A stretch of 64,000 nt of DNA from Micromonospora matsumotoense (GCF_900091525.1 NZ_FMCU01000012.1:124001-188000), one strand, 5' to 3'. Positions 45,146 to 60,240 are shown, counted from the first letter of the stretch. The notes: generated by a model not told the origin, from the letters alone. Made by a program: numbers and translations.

Positions 45146-46357
45146 TCAGGACCAGCGGCGCAGTTCCCGCTTGGCCAGGGACGACCGGTGCACCTCGTCG
45201 GGGCCGTCGGCGAGGCGCAGGGTGCGCGCCTGGGCCCAGAGCCCGGCCAGCGGGGTGTCCTGACTGACCCCGGCGCCGCCGTACCCCTGGATCGCCTTGT
45301 CGATCACCCACTCGGCCATCGCCGGCGTGGCGATCTTGATGGCCTGGATCTCGGTGTGCGCGCCCTTGTTGCCGACCGTGTCCATCAGCCAGGCGGTCTT
45401 GAGCACCAGGAGCCGGGCCTGCTCGATCCGCACCCGGGACTCGGCGATCCACTCCCGGACCACGCCCTGCTCGGCCAACGGCCGGCCGAACGCGATCCGC
45501 TGGTTGGCCCGCCGGCAGAGCAGCTCCAGGGCCCGTTCGGCCATCCCGACCAGGCGCATGCAGTGGTGGATCCGGCCCGGTCCGAGCCGGGCCTGGGCGA
45601 TGGCGAACCCGGCCCCCTCGACGCCGATCAGGTTCTCGGCCGGCACCCGTACGTCGGTGAAGTCGATCTCGGCGTGCCCGCCGTGCGGGGCGTCGGTGTA
45701 GCCGAAGACGGTCATGCCCCGCCGGACGTGCACCCCCGGGGTGTCCCGGGGCACCAGCACCATGCTCTGCTGGCGGTGCCTGTCGGCGCCCGGGTCGGTC
45801 TTGCCCATCACGATGAAGATCTCGCAGCGCGGGTCCATCGCCCCCGACGACCACCACTTGCGTCCGTTGATCACGTACTCGTCGCCGTCGCGGACGATCC
45901 GGGTGGCGATGTTGGTGGCGTCGGAGGAGGCCACCTCCGGCTCGGTCATGCAGAACGCCGAGCGGATCTCCCCGGCCAGCAGGGGGGTGAGCCACCGTTC
46001 GCGCTGCGCCTCGGCACCGAACTCGGCCAGCAGTTCCATGTTGCCGGTGTCCGGCGCGGCGCAGTTGACCGCCTCGGGGGCCAGGTGCGGGCTGCGGCCG
46101 GTCAGCTCGGCGAGCGGGGCGTACTGGAGGTTGGTCAGCCCGGCGCCGTAGCGCGGATCGGGCAGGAAGAGGTTCCACAGGCCGCGTCGGCGTGCCTCGA
46201 CCTTCAGCTCGTCGAGCACCGGGGACCGCGCCCACGGGTCACCCGCCGCCGCGACCTGCGCGGCGTGCACCGGCTCGGCCGGCAGGACGTACTCGTCCAG
46301 GAACGCGCCGAGCCGCTCGCGCAGCTCGACGGTGCGGTCGTCGTATCCGAAGTCCAT
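45146..46357 (-). CDS. Acyl-CoA dehydrogenase
   Basis: A 403-residue FAD flavoenzyme oxidising acyl-CoA. Signature segments are [18 protein letters not shown] and a C-terminal [31 protein letters not shown], and [35 protein letters not shown] closes the FAD domain. The length and [27 protein letters not shown] N-domain resemble the ACAD10/11 subgroup, which pairs with an APH-like domain, here supplied by the adjoining gene. The ATG overlaps the upstream stop (TGATG). Confidence 0.92.
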   Translation of the reverse strand: MDFGYDDRTVELRERLGAFLDEYVLPAEPVHAAQVAAAGDPWARSPVLDELKVEARRRGLWNLFLPDPRYGAGLTNLQYAPLAELTGRSPHLAPEAVNCAAPDTGNMELLAEFGAEAQRERWLTPLLAGEIRSAFCMTEPEVASSDATNIATRIVRDGDEYVINGRKWWSSGAMDPRCEIFIVMGKTDPGADRHRQQSMVLVPRDTPGVHVRRGMTVFGYTDAPHGGHAEIDFTDVRVPAENLIGVEGAGFAIAQARLGPGRIHHCMRLVGMAERALELLCRRANQRIAFGRPLAEQGVVREWIAESRVRIEQARLLVLKTAWLMDTVGNKGAHTEIQAIKIATPAMAEWVIDKAIQGYGGAGVSQDTPLAGLWAQARTLRLADGPDEVHRSSLAKRELRRWS

Positions 46358-47454
46358 CAGTTCTCCCCGACCGCGCGCAGACCGTGCTCGACCAGCGGCG
46401 TCACCATCTCGCCGATCCGGTCGAACCCACCGCCGAGGGTCTGCCCCAGGGTGTGCCGGTAGTGGATGCCCTCGCAGATCACCGCGAGCTTGAAACAACC
46501 GAGGGCCAGGTGCCAGTGCAGCGGCCCCACGTCGACGTCGCTGCGCCCGGCGTACCGGTCGATCAGCTCGGTGCCGGTGGGGAAGCCCGCGCGCGGCCCG
46601 AGTCCGTCGGCGACCGGGTTGCCCTCGGCCAGGTCACTGTCACCGAGCACGTCCCAGTAGGTCAGCAGCAGCCCGAGGTCGGCCAGCGGGTCGCCCAGGG
46701 TGGCCATCTCCCAGTCCAGCACCGCCCGCACCGACACCGGGTCGACCGTGGTGAGCAGGTTGTCCAGCCGGTAGTCGCCGTGCACGATCCGGCCGGCGTT
46801 GACCCCCTCGGGCACCGAGTCGGCCAGCGCGTCCCGCAGCTCGTCCACCCCGGGCAGCTCCCGGCTGCGGGACCGGTCGAGCTGACCGGCCCAGCGCCGC
46901 ACCTGCCGGCCCAGGTAGCCCTCGGGGCGACCGAAGTCGGCCAGCCCCACCTCGCCGGGGTCGACGGTGTGCAGCGCGGCGAGGGTGTCCATCATCGCCC
47001 AGGCCAGGTCACGGCGCTGCCCGTCGGTGAGCGGATCGGTCTGTGCCCGGGTGCGCAGCACCTCGCCCGGCACCCGCTGCATCAGATAGAACGGTGCGCC
47101 GATCACCGCCGGATCGGCGCAGAGCAGCAGCGCCTCGGGCACCGGCACGGCGGTCGGTGCGAGCGCGGCGATCACCCGGTGCTCGCGGGCCATGTCGTGC
47201 GCGGTGGCCAGCACGTGCCCCAGCGGTGGGCGACGCAGTACCACCTCGCGCCCACCGCAGTGCAGCAGGTAGGTCAGGTTGGACTTGCCGCCGGTGATCA
47301 GGGTGGCCCGCAGCGGCCCGTCGGCCAGCTCCGGCCGGTGGGTGGCCAACCAACCGGCCAACCGGTCGAGATCCAGCCCGCGCGGAGCGTCGTGCGGCGT
47401 CCGGCCGGCGGGGGACCCGCCGCCCTGGGACGCGTCGACGGCCGGCTCGGTCAT
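46357..47454 (-). CDS. APH-fold phosphotransferase, ACAD10/11-partner type
   Basis: A 365-residue kinase-fold protein. [12 protein letters not shown] is the phosphate-binding region, VLRRPP the ATP-Lys strand analogue, [12 protein letters not shown] the catalytic loop, and [18 protein letters not shown] the metal Asp motif. This matches the APH domain fused to acyl-CoA dehydrogenase in eukaryotic ACAD10/11, where phosphorylation of 4-hydroxyacyl-CoA precedes dehydrogenation (literature knowledge). Here the two are separate genes translated in tandem, so a 4-hydroxy-acid catabolic pair is plausible. Confidence 0.87.
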   Translation of the reverse strand: MTEPAVDASQGGGSPAGRTPHDAPRGLDLDRLAGWLATHRPELADGPLRATLITGGKSNLTYLLHCGGREVVLRRPPLGHVLATAHDMAREHRVIAALAPTAVPVPEALLLCADPAVIGAPFYLMQRVPGEVLRTRAQTDPLTDGQRRDLAWAMMDTLAALHTVDPGEVGLADFGRPEGYLGRQVRRWAGQLDRSRSRELPGVDELRDALADSVPEGVNAGRIVHGDYRLDNLLTTVDPVSVRAVLDWEMATLGDPLADLGLLLTYWDVLGDSDLAEGNPVADGLGPRAGFPTGTELIDRYAGRSDVDVGPLHWHLALGCFKLAVICEGIHYRHTLGQTLGGGFDRIGEMVTPLVEHGLRAVGEN

Positions 47455-47502
47455 CCGGATAGTTGATGGCAGGTCAGCCAGGTTGTCAAGGTCAGCAATT
47501 TT

Positions 47503-47529
47503 CCGCCGGGGACATGCCACGGCAACAGG
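47503..47529 (+). promoter_or_regulatory. Leader motif A shared by the two ACT genes
   Basis: CCGCCGGG, then the 14-mer GCCACGGCAACAGG at 47516-47529, 77 bases upstream of the ACT-only gene. The same pair with the same order and nearly the same spacing recurs at 48335-48360. Confidence 0.6.
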
Positions 47530-47543
47530 GACGAAATGGTCAA

Positions 47544-47569
47544 CCGGCAGGCTGGGAACAGCCTGCCGG
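47544..47569 (+). promoter_or_regulatory. Leader hairpin upstream of the ACT gene
   Basis: A perfect 10-base stem (CCGGCAGGCT with AGCCTGCCGG, loop GGGAAC) lies 36 bases before the start codon. It could be an attenuator or a terminator of the divergent side; it is absent from the second ACT leader. Confidence 0.55.
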
Positions 47570-47605
47570 CCGTGTGCGGTCGGCCCGCCGAGCGGAGGGA
47601 CTGAC

Positions 47606-48307
47606 ATGTTGCTGAGAGTTCGGGTGACCCTGCCGGACCGACCCGGGACACTCGGCCAGGTGGCCCGCACGCTCGGCGTCTCCGGTGCCGACATCGTCCA
47701 GGTCGTGGTGCTGGAACGGCTCGGCGGCCGGGCCGTCGACGACTTCACCGTGGTCTGGCCGGGCGCCGCCCGGGTCGAGGGGCTGCTCGCCGGTCTCGCC
47801 GCCATCCCCGGGGTACGCGTCGACGGGGTGTGGCGGGCGATCGGGGCACCGACCACCACGGGTCAGGACGCCGAACTGCTCGCCCAGGTGGCGGCGAACC
47901 CGACCGACGGGGTGGCCACCCTGGTCGACGCGGTACCCGGGCTGCTCGCCGCGGACTGGGCGGTGGCCGCCGTCGTGCCGGTCGACTGGGCCTCGCGGGC
48001 CGGTGGCGGTACGGCGACCATCGGTCACGCCAGCTGGCGGGCCCCGGAGCCGCCGCGGCTGCCCGAGGTGACCCCGCTGCGGGCCCGCACGCTGACCTTG
48101 GCCGACGGCACGCACTACGCGATCGCGCCGTTCGGCCGGGCCGGGCTGGTGCTGGTGGTGGCCCGGGACCACACCGAGCCGCTGACCGCCGCCGGGTTCC
48201 ACGCCACCGAGGTGGACCGGCTCGCCCAGTTGGTCCGGGCCAGCGCGGTGATCCTCGGCGACCGGCTCGACCTGGTCGGCCCCCGGGCGGTGACGACCGT
48301 CACCTGA
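47606..48307 (+). CDS. ACT-domain protein
   Basis: A 233-residue protein beginning MLLRVRVTLPDRPGTLGQVARTLGVSGADIVQVVVLE, a textbook ACT ligand-binding fold used to sense amino acids. The remainder (about residues 90-233) has no catalytic domain that I recognise; YAIAPFGRAGLVLVVARDH and DRLAQLVRASAVILGDRL recall a GAF-like or degenerate sensor. It shares its leader motif and N-terminal type with the ACT-GNAT gene downstream, so both may answer to one amino-acid signal. GGAGG precedes the ATG. Confidence 0.8.
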   Translation: MLLRVRVTLPDRPGTLGQVARTLGVSGADIVQVVVLERLGGRAVDDFTVVWPGAARVEGLLAGLAAIPGVRVDGVWRAIGAPTTTGQDAELLAQVAANPTDGVATLVDAVPGLLAADWAVAAVVPVDWASRAGGGTATIGHASWRAPEPPRLPEVTPLRARTLTLADGTHYAIAPFGRAGLVLVVARDHTEPLTAAGFHATEVDRLAQLVRASAVILGDRLDLVGPRAVTTVT

Positions 48308-48334
48308 CCTGGACGAACGGTTGCCGGTGCGACA

Positions 48335-48360
48335 CCGCCGGGCAACGCCACGGCAACAGG
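48335..48360 (+). promoter_or_regulatory. Leader motif B shared by the two ACT genes
   Basis: CCGCCGGG and the identical 14-mer GCCACGGCAACAGG (48347-48360) lie 37 bases upstream of the ACT-GNAT gene. Confidence 0.6.
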
Positions 48361-48396
48361 CCCCGGGCAGGCTTCGTGGTGGGGAAGGGAGTGGAC

Positions 48397-49521
48397 ATGG
48401 CGCTGTGGCGACTCAGGGCGACCGTGGACGACCGGCCGGGTTACCTGTCGGTCCTCACCGCGAGTCTCGCGCTGCGAGGGGTCAACATCCTCACCGTGCA
48501 GGTGCACACCACCGAGGTCGGCGCGGTCGACGACTTCCTCGTCGACGCGCCGGACGCGCTCGACGAGGCGGATCTGATCGCCGCCGTCGAGCGGGGACGG
48601 GGTCGGAACTGCTGGGTGGCGCGCAGCGAGGCGCGGGGCCTGGCCGACCAGCCGACCCGGGTGCTCGGGCTGGCCACCCGGTTGGTCGGTGACCCGGAAC
48701 AGGCGGGTGAGGTGCTCCGGGCCACCCTCGGTGCGGACGAGGTGACCTGGCGGCCGACGGTCGCCACCGGGCACGACGCGGTGGGCACCACGACCATGCT
48801 GCTGACCGACCCGGCCGGCGGCTCGTACGAGCTGCGCCGGCAGGCGCCCAGCTTCACCCCGGCGGAGTACGCGCGGGCGCAGGCGCTTGTCGAGTTGGCG
48901 GCGGCGGTGGCCCGGCGGGGGGCCGACCGGGTGACCCTGATGCTGCCCGACGGGGCGGAGCTGACCATCCGGCCGGCGACCGCCGACGATCTGGCGGGCG
49001 TGGTGGAGTTGCACGAGGGCTGCTCGGCGCGCAGCCGGCAGCGGCGCTATCTGAGCGGGGCGGCGCTGCCGTCACCGACCCGGCTGCGTCGACTGCTCGA
49101 ACCGGCCCGGGGGTTGACCCTGGTGGCGACGACGACCGGCTCCGGCGGGGCGGCGGAGTCGGTCGTCGCGCTGGCCAACCTGCTCGCCGAGGGCGACGAG
49201 GCGGAGGCGGCGCTGCTGGTCCGCGACGACTGGCAGCGGCGTGGCCTCGGCACCGCGCTGCTGCGCCGGCTGCTGACCCACGGCGAGCGGGTCGGATACG
49301 CGGCGCTGGTCCTGCACACCCAGGCGGAGAACACACCGATGGTCCGGACGCTGGCCCGGCTCGGCCGGCCTGCGGCGATCGAGCGGGACGGCACCCTGCT
49401 CACCATGACCGTCCCCCTGGTCGCCCCGGCGGGCGGCGGCCCGGTCACCGAGGGGACCGCTCGCCCCGGTGCGGCCGTGGGCGGCACCCGGTGGACGAGC
49501 CCGACCGGCGGGGCCTGCTGA
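48397..49521 (+). CDS. ACT-GNAT two-domain protein
   Basis: A 374-residue fusion. The N-terminal ACT domain (WRLRATVDDRPGYLSVLTASLALRGVNILTVQVH) is followed by a middle region, then a GNAT acetyltransferase from about residue 185 (LTIRPATADDLAGVVELHEGCS through LLVRDDWQRRGLGTALLRRLL). Amino-acid-gated protein acetylation is known for ACT-GNAT proteins of other actinobacteria. The ligand and substrate are unknown here. It lies 89 bases after the ACT-only gene in the same direction. Confidence 0.88.
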   Translation: MALWRLRATVDDRPGYLSVLTASLALRGVNILTVQVHTTEVGAVDDFLVDAPDALDEADLIAAVERGRGRNCWVARSEARGLADQPTRVLGLATRLVGDPEQAGEVLRATLGADEVTWRPTVATGHDAVGTTTMLLTDPAGGSYELRRQAPSFTPAEYARAQALVELAAAVARRGADRVTLMLPDGAELTIRPATADDLAGVVELHEGCSARSRQRRYLSGAALPSPTRLRRLLEPARGLTLVATTTGSGGAAESVVALANLLAEGDEAEAALLVRDDWQRRGLGTALLRRLLTHGERVGYAALVLHTQAENTPMVRTLARLGRPAAIERDGTLLTMTVPLVAPAGGGPVTEGTARPGAAVGGTRWTSPTGGAC

Positions 49522-49611
49522 CCCCGCCGGAAACCGATACGTACCCGTACGCACCGGGCGGGGCTTTCCTTCCGGTGCCTGGCCGAACTCCGATGCGGAG
49601 GACGGTGGAGA

Positions 49612-49640
49612 GGCAGGGCCCCCGGTGCGGGGGCCCTGCC
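49612..49640. terminator. Terminator between ACT-GNAT and VOC genes
   Basis: A perfect 12-base stem (GGCAGGGCCCCC with GGGGGCCCTGCC, loop GGTGC) stands between convergent genes. Confidence 0.85.
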
Positions 49641-49726
49641 CATTTCCGGGTGCCGGCCGGCTCCGGACGTCGCGGCAGCAGCCGGGCGCGTACCTCGGGC
49701 CGGGCCGCCCGGCCACCGGGTGGCGG

Positions 49727-50131
49727 TCAGCCGAAGAAGGTGCCCGCCCGGCGGTGCCCGGAGACGCAGAACCGGTTCCCCTCGGTGTCGGCGAGGACGA
49801 CGTACGGCAGTTGGCCGGGCTCCGGCGCGGTCGGGTAGTGCTGCCAGTCGACCCGTTCGGCACCCAGCTCGCGTAGCCGGTCGACCTCGTCGTCGAGGTC
49901 CCGGTCGCCCGCGTCCAGGTCGAGGTGGATGCGGGGGAACTCCGCCACCGGGCTCTTGCTGACGTCCATGGCCAGGGCCACTCCGGTGCTGCCGGGTGGC
50001 GGCTCCAGCACGATCCACTCGTCCTGCGGATAGCGGGGTGGGCGACGGACGTAACCGAGGGCCCCGGCCCAGAACCGGCCGGCGCGACGGTCGTCGGTCA
50101 CCCCCAACGACACCTGCTCGATCATCGACAT
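49727..50131 (-). CDS. VOC (glyoxalase/dioxygenase fold) family protein
   Basis: A 134-residue single-module vicinal-oxygen-chelate protein: MIEQVSLGVTDDRRAGRFWAGALGY is the opening strand, FPRIHLDLDAGDRDLDDEVDRLRELGAERV the central part, and YVVLADTEGNRFCV the closing D-x-E-G-N-x-F-C motif. The metal ligands are only partly conserved, and a substrate cannot be assigned. The second codon start at MSMIEQ is used. Confidence 0.85.
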   Translation of the reverse strand: MSMIEQVSLGVTDDRRAGRFWAGALGYVRRPPRYPQDEWIVLEPPPGSTGVALAMDVSKSPVAEFPRIHLDLDAGDRDLDDEVDRLRELGAERVDWQHYPTAPEPGQLPYVVLADTEGNRFCVSGHRRAGTFFG

Positions 50132-50271
50132 CGACCCAGGCTAGTCCGGTGGGTCGTCGCCGGCAGGCCCGCCGTGGCCGCCCCGACCGGGGTCGGTGCG
50201 GGCCGGCCGGGGCAGGTGCGCGGGAGGCTACTTCCGGTGTCGGCGGTGTTGGCCTCTTCACAAAACGATGA

Positions 50272-56086
<5,815 letters not shown>

Positions 56087-56110
56087 CGCACATCCGTTCA
56101 CGGACAACCA

Positions 56111-56145
56111 GGGCGTGTCCGGCACCGTGGGTGCCGGGCACGCCC
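56111..56145. terminator. Terminator between GH10/GH62 and the acetyltransferase
   Basis: A 16-base stem with one G-U pair (56111-56126 with 56130-56145, loop GTG) between convergent genes. Confidence 0.8.
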
Positions 56146-56152
56146 GCCCGGT

Positions 56153-56659
56153 TCAGTCGGCCAACTCCTCCGCGAGCAGGTCCATCAGCAGCGCGTCGTG
56201 CCAGCGCCCGTCCGCGCCCCGCTCGTAGCGGCGCATGATGCCCACCGGACGGAACCCCACCTTCGCGTACGCGCGGATGGCCGCCGTGTTCGCCGCCGCC
56301 GGGTCGATGGTGAACCGGTGGTGGCCGTACTCGTCGACCAGGTGCCGGACCAGGGTGCGGATCGCGTCCCCGCCCAGCCCGGTGCCGCGAACCGCCGGGT
56401 CGAGGAAGACGTCCAGACTGGCGTGGCGGTAGTCCGGTTCGGTCTCGGCGTACCACTGGATCGCCCCGACCAGCCGGTCGGAGTGCTCGATCGCGTAGAC
56501 CGTCAGCGCGTCGTCGGCCAGGTCGGCCCGCACCGACCCGGCCAGGTCGTCGCCGCCGCGCCACCAGCGGCGCACCTCCGGGGTGGCCCGGATCGCGGCC
56601 AGGGCGGGCACGTCCGCCTCCGTCACCGGCCGCAGCAGGACCGCCCGCCCCCGCAGCAC
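56153..56659 (-). CDS. GNAT acetyltransferase, AAC(6')-like
   Basis: A 168-residue protein: VLLRPVTEADVPALAAIRATPEVRRWW opening, LDVFLDPAVRGTGLGGDAIRTLV acetyl-CoA site, and PAAANTAAIRAYAKVGFRPVGIMRRYERGADGRWHDALLMDLL end. This is the layout of aminoglycoside 6'-N-acetyltransferase-like GNATs, but also of many non-resistance enzymes. The GTG start lies 3 bases past bsaP, so it may be co-transcribed with bioB-bsaP. The acceptor is unknown. Confidence 0.85.
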   Translation of the reverse strand: MLRGRAVLLRPVTEADVPALAAIRATPEVRRWWRGGDDLAGSVRADLADDALTVYAIEHSDRLVGAIQWYAETEPDYRHASLDVFLDPAVRGTGLGGDAIRTLVRHLVDEYGHHRFTIDPAAANTAAIRAYAKVGFRPVGIMRRYERGADGRWHDALLMDLLAEELAD

Positions 56660-56662
56660 GCC

Positions 56663-56911
56663 TCAGCCCCGCCGCTCGCCGTGCGCGACGCAGACCGCCG
56701 ACCAGCCGACCGGCAGCACCTGCACCTTCATCCGCCGTCGGCAGTGCGCGCAGTAGCGGGGCGGCTCCAGCACCCGGGCCGTCGCACAACCCGGGTGCGG
56801 GCCCGCCGTGGCGTCCGCACCACAGCGGTCGCACCAGGTCGCGGCCGGCGTCAGCACGGCGAGTTCCGCCGTACGGCCGTCGGTGGTCGGGTCACCCGCG
56901 TCGGTCATCAT
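56663..56911 (-). CDS. bsaP: Biotin synthase auxiliary protein
   Basis: An 82-residue Cys-rich protein: [17 protein letters not shown] then [26 protein letters not shown]. The C-terminal YCAxCxRRMxVQVxPxGWxAxCxxHG pattern matches the BsaP protein of mycobacteria, which supports BioB activity (literature knowledge). It sits 4 bases after bioB, the same position as in mycobacteria. The start could be at 56911 or 56908, two adjacent ATGs. Confidence 0.87.
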   Translation of the reverse strand: MMTDAGDPTTDGRTAELAVLTPAATWCDRCGADATAGPHPGCATARVLEPPRYCAHCRRRMKVQVLPVGWSAVCVAHGERRG

Positions 56912-56915
56912 CGCC

Positions 56916-57911
56916 TCACAGGGTGGCGGAGAGTGCCTTGACGGGCATCTTCAGATCGTCGAGCAGCTTCAGGTCGTCGGTCGCCGGCCGACCCAGCGTG
57001 GTCAGGTAGTTGCCGACGATCACCGCGTTGATGCCGCCGAGCAGGCCGTCCCGGGTGCCCAGGTCGCCGAGGGTGATCTCCCGGCCGCCCGCGTACCGCA
57101 GGATGGTGCGCGGCATGGCCAGCCGGAACGCGGCGATGGCCCGCAGCGCGTCCTTGCCCTCCACCACCGGCCGGTCACCGAGGGGGGTGCCCGGACGCGG
57201 GTTGAGGAAGTTCAGCGGGACCTCGTGCGGGTCGAGTTGGGCCAGCTGCGCGGCGAACTCGGCGCGTTGCTGCACCGTCTCACCGAGGCCGAGGATGCCA
57301 CCGCAGCAGACCTCCATGCCGGATTCGCGGACCATCCGCAGCGTCTCCCAACGCTCCTCCCAGGAGTGCGTGGTGACCACGTTCGGGAAGTAGGAGCGGC
57401 AGGTCTCCAGGTTGTGGTTGTAGCGGTGCACGCCCATCTCGACCAGGTCGTCGACCTGCTCCTGGCTGAGCATGCCCAGCGACGCGGCGACCTGGATGTC
57501 GACCGCCGCCCGGATCGCGGCGACCCCCTCGCGCATCTGCTTCATGAGTCGGTCGTCCGGGCCGCGCACGGCGGCCACGATGCAGAACTCGGTCGCCCCG
57601 GTCGCCGCCGTCTGCTTCGCCGCCTCGACCAGCGACGGGATGTCCAGCCAGACCGAGCGGACCGGGGAGGTGAACAGGCCGGACTGCGAGCAGAAGTGGC
57701 AGTCCTCCGGGCAGCCCCCGGTCTTGAGCGAGACGATCCCCTCGACCTCGACCTCCGGGCCGCACCAGCGCATCCGCACCTCGTGGGCGAGCTGGAGGGC
57801 GGCGGGGACGTGCTCGTCGGGCAGGGTCAGCACGGCGAGGACGCCGGCCTCGTCGAGGCCGACGCCGTTGCCCAGCACCTGGGTCCGGGCCTGGTCGAGG
57901 ATCTCTGGCAT
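56916..57911 (-). CDS. bioB: Biotin synthase
   Basis: A 331-residue radical SAM enzyme inserting sulfur into dethiobiotin. The iron-sulfur Cys triad is in [15 protein letters not shown] (C67, C71, C74). [24 protein letters not shown] and GGILGLGE are core motifs, and the second cluster ligand Arg lies in [17 protein letters not shown]. The length is near standard. The ATG at 57911 is preferred. It is transcribed away from bioF-bioD. Confidence 0.96.
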   Translation of the reverse strand: MPEILDQARTQVLGNGVGLDEAGVLAVLTLPDEHVPAALQLAHEVRMRWCGPEVEVEGIVSLKTGGCPEDCHFCSQSGLFTSPVRSVWLDIPSLVEAAKQTAATGATEFCIVAAVRGPDDRLMKQMREGVAAIRAAVDIQVAASLGMLSQEQVDDLVEMGVHRYNHNLETCRSYFPNVVTTHSWEERWETLRMVRESGMEVCCGGILGLGETVQQRAEFAAQLAQLDPHEVPLNFLNPRPGTPLGDRPVVEGKDALRAIAAFRLAMPRTILRYAGGREITLGDLGTRDGLLGGINAVIVGNYLTTLGRPATDDLKLLDDLKMPVKALSATL

Positions 57912-58238
57912 GGCTCGTACCCTACAAGGCGGGCGCGGGCCGGGAAACGGCCGAGCTACCGGCCGCCGGCCGCCTCCGGCCTGGTGTCGGGGCGACCCGG
58001 GCCGCCCTTCGATCCCGCCTCGTCCACACCCGTCACGCGTCGGTGCGGCGGGCCCGCCGCCACGCCGGTGCCGGCCCGGCGGATGGTAATTTCGCCCGGC
58101 GGCGGCAGCGCCGCCACCCGTCCGGCGGATCGCGCCGGACGGGGTCGGTCGTCCGGCAGCAGGTGCCGGGCGGGACGGCGCCGGCCGGTGGCACGGGCCG
58201 GGCGGAGCGGGTCGAGTGGCGGACGGAGGCGATGACCG
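57912..58238. other. Divergent control region of the biotin genes
   Basis: This gene-free stretch separates bioB-bsaP from bioF-bioD. It is GC-rich with small palindromes such as TCCGGCG-GATCG-CGCCGGA. I saw no clear BioQ- or BirA-type operator. A plus-strand GGACGGAGG lies before the bioF GTG. Confidence 0.5.
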
Positions 58239-59399
58239 GTGGCGGACTGGCTGGCGGCCCTGGACCGCCGCGCCGCACTGCGGGCGAAGGCGGGGCTCAC
58301 CCGCACCCTGCGCCCCCGCGCCGCCGGTGACCCCATGATCGACCTGGCCGGCAACGACTACCTGGGCCTGGCCACCCACCCCGAGGTGGTCGCCGCCGCC
58401 GGCCGGGCCCTCGCCGGGTACGGGTTGGGCGCCACCGGCTCCCGGCTGGTGCGCGGGTCCACCGACGTCCACCACGCGCTGGAGGACGAGCTGGCCGACT
58501 GGCTCGGCGTCGAACGGGCGCTGGTCTTCTCCTCCGGCTACCTGGCCAACCTCGCCGCCGTCCGGGGCCTGGTCCAGCCACGTACCCTGCTCGTCTCCGA
58601 CGCCCACAACCACGCCTCGCTGATCGACGGTTGCCGGATCTCCGGCGCGGAGACCGTGGTCACCGCGCACGTCGACGTCGACGCCGTGGCCGCCGCGCTC
58701 GCCGCCGCGCCGGGCCGTCCGGCGGTGGTGGTCACCGAGTCCGTCTTCTCCGTCGACGGCGACCTCGCCCCGCTGGCCGCGCTGCACGCCGTGGCCCGGC
58801 GGCACGGCGCGTTGCTGCTGGTCGACGACGCGCACGCGCTCGGCGTCACCGGCCCGGCCGGGGCCGGCGCGGTGGCCGCCGCCGGGCTCGCCGGTGCGCC
58901 GGACGTGGTGGTCACCGCAACCCTGTCCAAGGCGCTCGGGGGCGCCGGTGGACTGGTCGCCGGTCCGGCCGAGTTCGTCCGCCACCTGGTGGAGACCGGG
59001 CGCACCTTCATCTTCGACACCGCGCCACCGCCTGCGGTCGCCGCCGGGGTACGCGCCGCCGTGGCGCTGGCCCGGACCGCCGACGACCTGCGTGCCGAGC
59101 TGGCCGACCGGGCCCGGCACGCGGTACGCCGCCTCGGCGCGGCCGGGCTGACCGTGTCCGCCCCCGACGGCGCGGTGGTCTCGGTGACCGCCCCCGGCCC
59201 GGAGGCCGCCACCGCCTGGGCGGCCGACTGCCGTGACCGGGGTGTCGCCGTCGGCTGCTTCCGTCCGCCGTCCACCCCGGACCACCGTTCCCGGCTGCGA
59301 CTGACCCTCTCGACCGGGGTGACAAGAGCGGACTTCGAACACGCCCTGGAGGCCATAGTGGAGTGCGCCCCGCAGTCGCGAACCGAGGTCCTGCCGTGA
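58239..59399 (+). CDS. bioF: 8-amino-7-oxononanoate synthase
   Basis: A 386-residue PLP enzyme condensing pimeloyl thioester and alanine. [13 protein letters not shown] opening, [45 protein letters not shown] and the PLP Lys in [11 protein letters not shown] (K231) are all present. The C-terminus differs from relatives: the last 10 residues ([10 protein letters not shown]) are encoded by the 59-60 bp repeat. The stop overlaps the GTG of a repeat-borne mini-ORF. Confidence 0.94.
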   Translation: MADWLAALDRRAALRAKAGLTRTLRPRAAGDPMIDLAGNDYLGLATHPEVVAAAGRALAGYGLGATGSRLVRGSTDVHHALEDELADWLGVERALVFSSGYLANLAAVRGLVQPRTLLVSDAHNHASLIDGCRISGAETVVTAHVDVDAVAAALAAAPGRPAVVVTESVFSVDGDLAPLAALHAVARRHGALLLVDDAHALGVTGPAGAGAVAAAGLAGAPDVVVTATLSKALGGAGGLVAGPAEFVRHLVETGRTFIFDTAPPPAVAAGVRAAVALARTADDLRAELADRARHAVRRLGAAGLTVSAPDGAVVSVTAPGPEAATAWAADCRDRGVAVGCFRPPSTPDHRSRLRLTLSTGVTRADFEHALEAIVECAPQSRTEVLP

Positions 59400-59518
59400 G
59401 CGCGAGGAGGGAGCCGGGTTTGCGAGCCCCGCAGTCGCGAGCTGAGGTGACGCCGGTGAGCGCGAGGAGGGAGCCGGGTTTGCGAGCCCCGCAGTCGCGA
59501 GCTGAGGTCCTGCCGTGA
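59367..59518 (+). repeat. 59-60 bp repeat array of GTGA-coupled mini-ORFs between bioF and bioD
   Basis: A partial unit (59367-59395, inside bioF) is followed by full units at 59396-59455 (60 bp) and 59456-59514 (59 bp). GTGAGCGCGAGGAG and AGCCCCGCAGTCGCGA are shared with the 29.7-kb array. Because the first unit is 60 bp, the two units read through as one 40-residue mini-ORF ([20 protein letters not shown], then a near copy). It starts at GTG 59396, overlapping the bioF TGA, and ends at TGA 59516-59518, overlapping the bioD GTG. Confidence 0.9.
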
Positions 59519-60240
59519 GCGGGTGGAAGGGTGCGGTGCTGGTCACCGGGACCGACACCGAGGTCGGCAAGACGGTGGTGACGGCGGCGATCACCGCTGC
59601 CGCGCAGGCCGCCGGCCTACGGGTCGCGGTGGTCAAGCCGGGCCAGACGGGTACGGCCACCGGCGAGCCCGGCGACATCGACTCGGTGACCCGGCTGGCC
59701 GCCCCGCTCACCGGTCGCACCCTGTCCAGCTACCCGGACCCGCTCGCCCCGCTGGCGGCGGCCCGGGTCGCCGGGTTGGAGCCGCTGGAGCTGTACACCG
59801 CCGTCGACGCGATCCGCGCGGAGGTCGACAAGCACGACCTGGTGCTCGTCGAGGGAGCCGGCGGGCTGCTGGTGCCGATGGGGCTGCGCCCGTCCGGCGA
59901 GGCGTGGACGGTCGCCGACCTGGCGGTGTCGCTGGGCGCTCCGGCGGTGGTGGTGGCCCGGGCCGGGCTCGGCACCCTCAACCACACCGCGCTCACCCTG
60001 GAGGCGTTGGAGCGGCGGGCCGTACCCGCCGGGGTGGTGATCGGTGCCTGGCCGGCGGAGCCGCAGCTGGTGCACTGGGCGAACCTGACCGAGCTGGTGC
60101 CGAACATGCTCGGTGCGCTGCCGACCGGTGCCGGGTCGATGGACCCGGGGGTGTTCCGCCGGTCCGCCCCGGGCTGGCTCACCCCCGACCTGTACGGGGT
60201 GCTCGACGACTGGCGCACCTGGGCCGAGGACGCCGGCTGA
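59515..60240 (+). CDS. bioD: Dethiobiotin synthetase
   Basis: A 241-residue ATP-dependent enzyme closing the ureido ring of dethiobiotin. P-loop [11 protein letters not shown] (residues 11-21), [19 protein letters not shown] and the C-terminal ATP-binding GAWPAEP are typical. The GTG start (GTGAGCGGG) is embedded at the end of the repeat array. BioA is not in the window, so the pathway is incomplete here. Confidence 0.95.
   Translation: MSGWKGAVLVTGTDTEVGKTVVTAAITAAAQAAGLRVAVVKPGQTGTATGEPGDIDSVTRLAAPLTGRTLSSYPDPLAPLAAARVAGLEPLELYTAVDAIRAEVDKHDLVLVEGAGGLLVPMGLRPSGEAWTVADLAVSLGAPAVVVARAGLGTLNHTALTLEALERRAVPAGVVIGAWPAEPQLVHWANLTELVPNMLGALPTGAGSMDPGVFRRSAPGWLTPDLYGVLDDWRTWAEDAG

Noticed and set aside
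43878-46235. 785-residue minus-strand frame across cebR and fadE
   Set aside because: It crosses two real genes in different frames and has no recognisable motif.
57912-58238. BioQ or BirA operator in the biotin divergent region
   Set aside because: No palindrome resembling known biotin-regulator sites was found by eye.
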